DNA of 12,409 nt from Baffinella frigidus (Eukaryota > Cryptophyceae > Cryptomonadales > Baffinellaceae), in contig MU646309.1 in the NCBI GenBank assembly GCA_026770585.1, forward strand, positions 767,679 through 780,087. Direction: 5' to 3'. Under the pieces are notes generated by a model. The model ran no database searches. It was not told where the DNA came from and saw only the letters and a list, made by a program, of their open reading frames with translations. Made by a program: the position numbers and the translations under genes. This document shows, one piece after another, positions 1 to 7,603 of this stretch. The stretch's first letter is position 1. Each line of letters opens with the position of its first letter.

Positions 1-90
1 GAGAGAGAGAGATAGGTAGATAGATAGAGAGCGAGAGAGAGAGATCCGTTATCCGCTTTCAGCCATCAGCCATCAGCCATCTGAGAGAGA
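1..90. repeat. GA-rich microsatellite
   Basis: GAGAGA/GATA tracts, then CAGCCAT repeated three times. Confidence 0.8.
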
Positions 91-120
91 GGCCGTTAAA
101 AATACCAACACGGCCGCCAT

Positions 121-226
121 CCACTCGGGGGGCTAACGTGACCAAATTTTCATTAGAAAATCCTTGAAGTTAACTGCCCACAGGGTAAGTTGACTTTTGA
201 TGAAAGGTCCGTAGTGCACCGTGTGG
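121..226 (+). mobile_element. Element A1 (MITE-like, internally deleted)
   Basis: Ends CCACTCGG and CACCGTGTGG. It shares GTGACCAAATTTTC, AAATCCTTGAAG and AAGTTGACTTTTGATG with the other A copies, but lacks the GAGGGTTTCG segment next to the left terminus. Confidence 0.6.
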
Positions 227-307
227 GTGTGCACCCATGCATCAGCAACCACTATCTGCTCCCAAAGTCAGAATCTCCGTTACTCTCAAGAACGGTAGAG
301 AACCTAT

Positions 308-469
308 ACACACGGCGGACTTGGAAGGGAGTTTTGAATAACCCATAAGCGATGAGACCTAGGACCCTACAGTAGGCAACCCGTAGGGACATAGGGGGGG
401 TCCTACGGATAAGGTAACGGAAACTCGGCCCGAAATGGGCAGAAATTCCCTTGATAGCCCGCTGAGTGG
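308..469 (+). mobile_element. Element B1 (MITE-like)
   Basis: About 160 bp: begins ACACACGGCGGACTTGGAAG and ends in CCGCTGAGTGG. Interior CCCTACAGTAGGCAACCCGTAGGG and ATAAGGTAACGGAAA are shared with B2 and B3. Confidence 0.75.
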
Positions 470-485
470 ACACCTACCATCCACA

Positions 486-641
486 ATCTTATCTCAGAAA
501 ACGAGTTCTAAAACTCGTTTTCTTAAGTCAATTCACCTACAATTTTGTTAACTTATGCGGAGAGTAAAGAATAAGTTGACGAATTTGTAGGGGAATTGAC
601 TTAAGAAAACGAGTTTTAGAACTCGTTTTCTGAGATAAGAT
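486..641. mobile_element. Element C: long foldback with nested palindromes
   Basis: Two about 70-bp arms (486-555, 572-641) are near-perfect inverted copies around a 16-bp loop. Each arm itself contains AAAACGAGTTCTAAAACTCGTTTT-type palindromes, so both one large hairpin and a multi-stem fold are possible. No coding capacity. Confidence 0.8.
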
Positions 642-760
642 CACGGCCTGAGGTGGTCCATCGGGCAACCAGGGGTTTGCGTTGAGGGATTATGCTTTGC
701 GGGTTCGGGTTCAGGACATATGTTTATGGGTTGGTGTGGTTTGGAGAAGGGGGGGGGTAC

Positions 761-832
761 GTGGCCGTGGTCGGCTTGTCGCTGGAGCGCGGCAAGGAGA
801 GGCGCGATGTGCGTGTCCTTGATCCCACACAT
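761..832 (-). CDS. Exon 10: leucine-rich repeat (MCGIKDTHIAPLLAALQ)
   Basis: Twenty-four codons, phase 0 in: MCGIKDTHIAPLLAALQ then RQADHGH; acceptor GTGACAG after a C-run, donor CAC|GTACCC. CGI-x-D-x-x-I-x-x-L-L-x-A-L is the classic loop and helix of RI-type LRRs and joins VRDLDLQ of exon 9 perfectly. The donor is less certain: the frame stays open to a TGA at 641-643, so a terminal exon is possible, but the added residues are proline-rich and look non-coding. Acceptor copies at about 1049, 1233 and 1367 show this junction has been duplicated. The rest of the LRR domain should lie to the left of the window. Confidence 0.75.
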
Positions 833-3800
833 CTGTCACGCGGCGGGGGGGGGGTGAGCCTCACCCACGCAGGGCTGGAGGGGGGGGTATTCAAATGTTA
901 TTTGTTCTGGGAAAACGGTATTCAAAAGTCATTTTTAAAAAGAAAACGGCTCCAAGAACTACCCAATGGCTCCAAGAACGACCCTGGAATACCCTACCCC
1001 AAGGAGAGGCGCGAGGTGCGTGTCCTTGATCCCGCACATCTGTCACGCGCGAGAGCGATTCAGATTCAGAGAGATTCAGATTCAGTTTTGAAATACCCCC
1101 CCCAAGGGCCCTCCGTGGGGCGTGGGCCAGGAGGAGGCGCGCGGGGGGGGGGGTGAGCCTCATAACCCGCTCGTCCCATAACCTGTACCTGAGACTCATA
1201 ACATGTAAACCCTGATCCCGCACGTCTGTCCCGCGTTTGGAGGGCATAAGTGCGATTTGCATACACACTCGTTCGCGCCAAACGTGTTTAGATGGCTTAT
1301 CGTGGTACATATTTTTAAATCCCGCCAGCAAAGAGCTTGAATTCGATGATCCCGCACATCTGTCGATCGGGGGGGGGGGTGAGCCTCGCAACCTGCACGT
1401 CCCATAACCTGTACCTGAGACTGTAGGTGGTGGAGATAGAATCCATGCGGAAAAAGCTCGTGAGAGCGGCCGACACGGGGTACAGTACGTAGCACAATGC
1501 GGAAGGCATGCGCGGCGCTGACGCTGTGTGGAGGGGCTCGCTCAAGCGCTTCGTCACGAGGACAGGAGGTTGATTTCATCTCGGACCATACCAGAATCCG
1601 TCCTGATGAAAAGGCGTAAGATAGCATCATTGTATGCCTAAAATAGCATATACACCCTTATCTTCGGCGTCGGAAGCCTAAGATGGCGGGACAGATTCTG
1701 TCTTGTTCCGAAATTAGATTGATTGGCTGGCGGGGAACCCAGTGTGGTCAGGAACGTGCCTTCCGAGAATCACTCCGAGGCGGGCTCATTCCTCAAGGCG
1801 CATAGACTAGTGTATCGCTCAACTCGAGGCGTATGGGCCTATTTAGGACCTGTATCGAGAATAAGAAAGAAGATAAAGACGGGATTGGCGAGGGCGGAAG
1901 AAACGGGAAGGACACCGACGCTCGATTGGCGTAGGTGCAAGGCGAAGACCCGGATTGGGATTACGCACGGTCGGCAGGCAGGGGCCGGGGGATGGGGCAA
2001 GGAGAGCGGGAGAGGGCGGGTCGGGTTTGGGGTTGAGGGTTCAGGGTTCGGGGTTACGTTTTGGGTTATCGGGGTTTTAAGGTTTCGGGTAAGGGGTGGA
2101 GCGAGAGTTGCGGTAAGGAGGGTTAGGGGTGGAGCGAGGGTTAGGGTAAGGAGGGTGTGGGGTGGGAGGGAAACAAAAAGGTTTGACCACAACTAAAAAA
2201 GGAAATGGTCAACTTTGACCAGTGAACTTTGACCAGTAAACTTTTGACAATCAAATTTGGAGGGTCGAAAGTTCACTGGTCAAAATTGCCTGGAGGTCGA
2301 GGTCACGGACGGGCCCGCCTCCGGAGATGAGCTCCGCCAGGCTCGTCGCGCCCTCCTCGATCATGATGCCCTGCCATGCTCATGTCGAGTTCAGTTCATA
2401 CATTTAGATGAAGGCATATTTGGATGATGAATACACTCAGCTGGAGACCACGCCCTCGCCGATCATGATGCCCTGCCATGCGGAAAAACGCCACACGCTG
2501 CCTGAACCCTACGCCCTGACGCCTGGCAAACGGCTCACGCTGCTGGAGCACAGGACGCCCTGCCGTGGGGAGACACGCTTGAAGCTTTACTCCTAGATCG
2601 TATAGTAAAATGAAAACTCGTTCAAATTTCGAATTCACAGGTCTGGGACAAGGGCCGTCATCGAGGCCCTGCCTTTCCTCTGCGGAGAAAAGCCTCACGC
2701 TGCTGGAGCAAACGCGTCCCAGCCTCAAACGTCCCACGTTTGAAATCAGTATCGGTATCGCCGATACTGAAATCAGCCGCGCCCTCGCCGATACTGATGC
2801 CCTGTGTCGATGCGCAAGGTTTACTAACAGCAGTGTCGATGCGCGAGGTCAACTGCCAGCAATGGCTTTTGGGACTGCTGTTGAGGTCTGGGGAGTGAAG
2901 TCTTCCTCTGGCGAGAGCGTTTGGCATCACCTAGCTCCTCTTGAGTAAAACTGGGCTCGTCATAAAATACATTTAGAGCAGACACTCCAGTACAAAAGGG
3001 CAACTAACAAACATTTATGGCGCGCCCAGTTTTACGCAGGCAGAGGTAGAGTACCTGGAGGTCAATCTTCTCTAGCCCGTGCCCACCAACTTGGCAAGCC
3101 CGAATAGACTGAGACTGAGCTAGGTGTTTAGGGTCTAGGATCTAGGGTTGAGGGTTTAGGAAGAGACTGAGGAGGAGCTAGAGCCACACAGTGGGCTTCG
3201 AGGGTTTCGTTGGGGCCGGAATTCCGGGTGTTACGTGGCCAATTTGCATCACAAAAATCCTGGAGGTTAATCGTCTTCAGGCAAGTTGACTTTTGATGTA
3301 AGGTTCGTATCGTAGTCCACCGTGTGGAGTACCTGTGGGTCAATCTTCTGCCCCGCCAGCAAACATGTATGGCGCGCCCAGTTTGACGCAGGCAGAGCTA
3401 GAGCCACGTAGCAGGCACCGGGGGCTTCACGGATACAGTCCATCTAATCGATTTGTACTAGAATCTTATCCATTGCCCTCTGACCTAACCGGAATTGCAC
3501 CTTGGTTTCAAGGCGAAAAGGTCCTCGGTCGCTGCTAAGAGGTACCCGGAGGTCAATCCCGCCAGCAAATGTTTATTTGCTGGCGGGATTTGCAGGCAGA
3601 GCTGGTGTAAGGGTGGTTTGGGCTCCAAAGTTGACGAGTTTGTACCACACCGAAGACGTCAACTTAAGAAAAGTCGGTCAACCCGAGTGCGGCAGAGCTA
3701 GCACTTGTGTCACTCGATTCACCCCACACGCCTAAGGGTGGGCGTCCTCTTTCCGGCGTCAACCTAATTCCGGCATTCCCTACCACCCTACCGTATTGCA

Positions 3801-4871
3801 TACGGTAGCACCCTGCGGAATGCCGTATTTAGGTTGACGCCGGAATTAGGTCCACCTTGGAGCTAGCGTACCACGCCAGAATGCTCGAGGGAAACCGACG
3901 CCTTATCCAAAATCTACGTGAAAATCCGGTTAGGTTCTACGGCAATCTCAACGATTTGTATTAGAATCTTATCCATTGCTCTCTCTAACCTAACCGGAAT
4001 TTCACCTAGATTTCAAGGCGAAAAGGTCTTCGGTCGCTGCTAAGCGGTACCTGGAGGTCGATCTTCTGCAGCGTCGCGTGCCCCGCCAGCACCTCGCACA
4101 GCTTCTTCAACTGCTCGGGGGTTGAGGCTTCAGGGTTGATACACTTAGCTGAACCACTCCGAGGCTGGAAGAGGGGGTATTTGAAGTGCGGGGTTGTTAA
4201 AATCTAGTACCAGTCACGGGCATGCTTGGTCACGTAGCTCAAGTTATAAGTTGAGCTACGTGACTAAATACCCCTACTTGTATGAAAATTACTACACATT
4301 TCTTTTTCCCCCTTCACTTGTATAAGAAGCTCTGTTTTAAAATGGTCCCATTTCTAGCCTCGAGTGGATCGAAGCGCCCTCGCCGATCATGATGCCCTGC
4401 CATGCGGAGAAACGCCGTACGCTGCCTGAACCCTACGCCCTAACGCCTGGCAAACGGCTCCCGCTGCTGGAGGACGGGACGCCCTGCTGTGGGGAGAAAC
4501 GTCTGAAGCTTTACTTCTAGATCGTGTGGTAAAATGAAAACTCGTTCAGATTTCGACTTCTGCCCTGGCGTGGCATGCGGAGAAACCCCATTAAAAGGAT
4601 TAAGAGGAACCCGTTTAGGGTTTAGGGTTTAGGGTTTAGGGTTTAGGGTTTAGGGTTTCAGGGTCTGGGGTTGGGGGGCACGGGAATGCGTCTGAGAGGA
4701 GCAGGAGGCCGTGCGAGAGGGGGAACTGTTCCCTAAACCCTAAACCATAAACCATAAACCCTAAACCAGGTCGATGACACGTTCTGAATGCTAACCCTGA
4801 AACCCTAAACCCGCTGCGACCGTGAAGTGGCGAGCCACTATAAACCCTAGACCCGTAACCGTCTCGAGGCG

Positions 4872-4923
<52 letters not shown>

Positions 4924-7550
4924 ACCCTAAGGGAAGATGGCGGTGCGCGAGGGGGGTTGGTGGTGGAGGGGAGGATGGGGCGGGCGAAAGAACCGTACAT
5001 GGGTACCTCGCTCACAAGGAGCCGCCCCCCAAGGCGGGGCGGAAGCGGGAGGAAGCGCCGGGGGGGGGGGGGGGTAGCTATTCTTGAACAAGCCGTCCCA
5101 GGTGTCTGACACACAGTCTCGTCCCGGGAATGTCATCCGGACGAGCATTTTATGATGAATGCTTTTTCGGGGATCTCCGATTTGCAACGAAAATTACTAC
5201 ACATTTTGTTTGGGACGTGACTGGGTCCTTCAGGTGCGTAGCATGTTTGTGCAAATCGGATCGGAGATCTCAGAAAATATTTTATCATAAATACTCGCCG
5301 CGATTAAATCTCATCTCGGAACATACCAGAATCTGTGCACATAAACAGCCGTAAGATAGCATCATTGTATGCCTAAAACAGCATGCACGCCCTTATCTTC
5401 GGCGTCGGAAGCCTAAGATAGCGGGACATAATCTGTCTTGTTCCGAAACTAAATCGGTGGGGGGGGGGGACCGTCTCAGCGGTGAGGCTGGTCTCGGTGG
5501 GGCGGATCGTGAGGACTTGGAGCGTCTTGTCGTCCCGCAGCTGCCACGCGAACCTCGCAGGTTACGAGGCTAGGACAACTTAAGGCAACTGCGTAAGCCC
5601 TGCCAGGACAACTTAAGGGAACTGCGTAAGCCCTACAGCTGCGGGGTGCCACGCGTTTAGGGTTCAGGGTTGAAACATTTGTAAGGGTTGGAGTACAGTA
5701 CCGGCATATGGCCGCGGCGCACGTACCTGCGTGTTGAGGGCTCTGGGATGTTTGGGGGTTCTGGCAGGCTCTTGAAGCATGCCAGAGCGTCGAGACCGGA
5801 GTTCGGCTGCTGATCCCGTTTGATGCGGTGCTGTAGGAGGTGGAGTTAGAATCCATCCGGAAAATGCTCGTATCAGCGGCCGACACGGGGCACAGAAAGT
5901 GGCACAATGAGTAGCATGTGCGAGGCTGACGCTGATTGTTTGGCAATAAATTATCAATCTCTCTCGCTCCGCAGCTGCCACGCGTTGCCATACAAAACAA
6001 ATAACATAAAAACACGTACCGCCTCCACGCCGCTGCCATCGCCATCACCACCGCACGATACATACCACTCAGCAGTCACCGGGGGGTTCACGGATACAGT
6101 CCATCTAAACGATTTGTACTAGAATCTTATCCATTTGCGTTGGATGCTAACCGCATTTCCCCCGGATATCCGGGGGGGTATGAACTCGGCGAATGGTAGG
6201 TGGCATTGCCTCCTGCCCAGACGCGGTGCCGACAGGCCACTGCCTGCGGAGCATTTGCAGGGCTCTGTGGCCATTTGATACCCCTCCCCCCCCGGTACAA
6301 ATGAACCTGGTCAAAATGCATCATCTCGGAGGGATCTCAAGGCGTGTCAGTGGGCAGGGTCAGGTGCAGGAACCAGGCATAGACGAGGGCTGTCATACAG
6401 TAGGTACTAGGGCTTAGGGTTTAGGGTTTAGGGTTTAGGGTTTAGGGTTTAGGGTTTAGGGTTTAGGGTTTAGGGTTTAGGGTTTAGGGTTTAGGGTTTG
6501 GGGTTTAGGGTTTAGGGTTTAGGGTTTAGGGTTTAGGGTTTAGGGTTTAGGGTGTGGGGTTTAGAGGTTAGGGCTCAAGGTTTAGGGTTAGGGGTTCAGT
6601 CCAGGGTGCAGGAGCACCTGCTGAAGCTTCTCGTCCGTAACCTTGGTGAGACTCTGCGTCTTGACCCCCGCGCGCACCACCCCCCCGCCCTCCGCCGCAT
6701 CCCCCTTCCCAGGGGACTCCGCCACGACCAAGCCGTCTCCAGCGTCGCCCTCTGCGAGGGTGAGGCCCGCGAGGGGCACCCACTCGGCGTGGCGGGGCGC
6801 GCCGGAGACCAGCCCGAAGTCGCCCACCACCTGCCGCGCGCACCGCCGCTTAGAGGAGTCCCAGCTGGGAAGGCACCTTTGGCGAGGGTCGGTGAACCAA
6901 GTTGCCAAGTTCCCACTACCTGCCGCGCGGTTTTTTTTGTTGTTGTCAAAGCTGGGGGAAAGTGGAGCGTGGAGGAGTCCCAGCGAGGAAGGCAACCCCT
7001 TGTCGCGCGCGCCGCAGCGTAGCCACGGAGGGTCCTGCGGGGGTTATCCAAAAGTCAATTGTCCAAGAGAAAACGGTATTCAAAAGTCAAGTTTTGGAAG
7101 AAAACGGCTCCAAGAACGAGCAAACGGCTCCACGAACGAGCACCGGATAACTCTCGAAGGGCCTTGCGCGGAGGAGTCTCAGCTGGGAAGGCACCTTTGG
7201 CGAGGGCGGCAACTTGGTTCACCGACTTTTTTCAAGTTGACATCCTGGGTTCCTGGTACAGATCCATCAACGTTGGAGTGAAAAGAGCCAGGTCTCACGA
7301 AATTGGCGCCCTACCGTAGGGCCCTAGGACCTGCCTAGGACCTCTTGGCGGTCAAATTTGACCGCCTGGCCACTTGAGGGATCACGCATGGTTCGCTTCT
7401 ACACGACTAGGTGGTGGGAGCTCCCACTTAAGGGTTTAGGGTTTAGGGTTTGGGGTTTGGGGTTTGGGGTTTGGGGTTTGGGGTTTGGGGGTTAGGGTTT
7501 ACGGACCTTGAGGAGGAGGCAGAGGTGTGCGGTCTGCTGCTGCCTAAACC

Positions 7551-7603
<53 letters not shown>

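Larger units (their letters stand above)
1..760 (-). other. Intron 10 or 3' flank
   Basis: GA-rich microsatellite (1-90, with CAGCCATCAGCCATC repeats), element A1 (121-226), element B1 (308-469), element C (486-641) and G-rich sequence to the donor of exon 10. No exon recognised. Confidence 0.6.
833..2289 (-). other. Intron 9 (1457 nt), GC donor
   Basis: Opens with a hairpin (2214-2284), then a degenerate G-rich telomere-like stretch with a TAAGGAGGGTTAGGGG-type tandem repeat (2027-2160), element F1 (1572-1720), repeat G1 (1421-1535), and a 600-nt region of repeated acceptor-like units with G runs (833-1430). Repeat O lies at 911-959. Confidence 0.65.
2371..4050 (-). other. Intron 8 (1680 nt)
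   Basis: The most layered intron: elements K2, J, L3, I, K1 and A3, a hairpin (3555-3590), exon 8b, three further echoes of the exon 8 end or exon 9 start, the first copy of the segmental duplication (2451-2636), and a short inverted repeat (2747-2769). Little sequence here is unique. Confidence 0.7.
4111..5471 (-). other. Intron 7 (1361 nt)
   Basis: Contains element F2 (5307-5454), element E (5142-5297), a G/C-rich stretch with a long G run (4930-5110), a TTGAGGG-type minisatellite (4870-4930), telomere-like tracts in both orientations (4613-4660, 4731-4767), the second copy of a segmental duplication (4375-4560), and a perfect 14-bp-arm hairpin (4229-4264). Confidence 0.65.
5541..6617 (-). 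other. Intron 6 (1077 nt)
   Basis: Opens in a long telomere-like array (6408-6600), then element K3 (6065-6190), repeat G2 (5830-5940), an acceptor copy of exon 7 (5968-5983) and a 33-bp tandem duplication (5572-5634). 5664-5830 carries a plausible donor (CGCAG|GTACGTG at about 5725) but no exon I can defend. Confidence 0.65.

Noticed and set aside
692-1156. 154-codon plus-strand ORF
   Set aside because: It runs through G-runs, repeat O and the antisense of exon 10; no domain, no splice logic, low-complexity residues.
2408-2596. Plus-strand ORF conserved in the second copy at 4375-4560
   Set aside because: The frame and stop are kept in both copies, but I count about eight replacement against four silent codon changes, so no sign of selection for protein.
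4680-4730. Extra minus-strand exon reading FPLSHGLLLLSDAF
   Set aside because: LRR-like at first glance, but it would break the continuous repeat formed by exons 7 and 8, and it is surrounded by telomere-like tracts.
4927-5187. Minus-strand reading VSDTWDGLFKNSY followed by prolines
   Set aside because: Runs into a long C homopolymer; no splice pair fits and no homology is recognised.
5664-5830. Extra exon ending CACGCAG|GTACGTG
   Set aside because: Good donor, but no convincing acceptor or domain, and exons 6 and 7 already join smoothly.
5476-6063. 195-codon minus-strand ORF
   Set aside because: It overlaps exon 7 in another frame and crosses repeat G2; the exon 7 frame gives an LRR, this one gives nothing recognisable.
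6618-6830. Kinase activation loop (DFG, KTQSLTKV) in exon 6
   Set aside because: No HRD, APE or glycine loop nearby, and VVG recurs in the echo at about 6919 without DFG; the tripeptide alone is weak.
6643-7281. 212-codon plus-strand ORF, longest in the window
   Set aside because: Antisense shadow of GC-rich exon 6 and of the repeated intron 5 segment; open only because stops are rare in GC-rich DNA.
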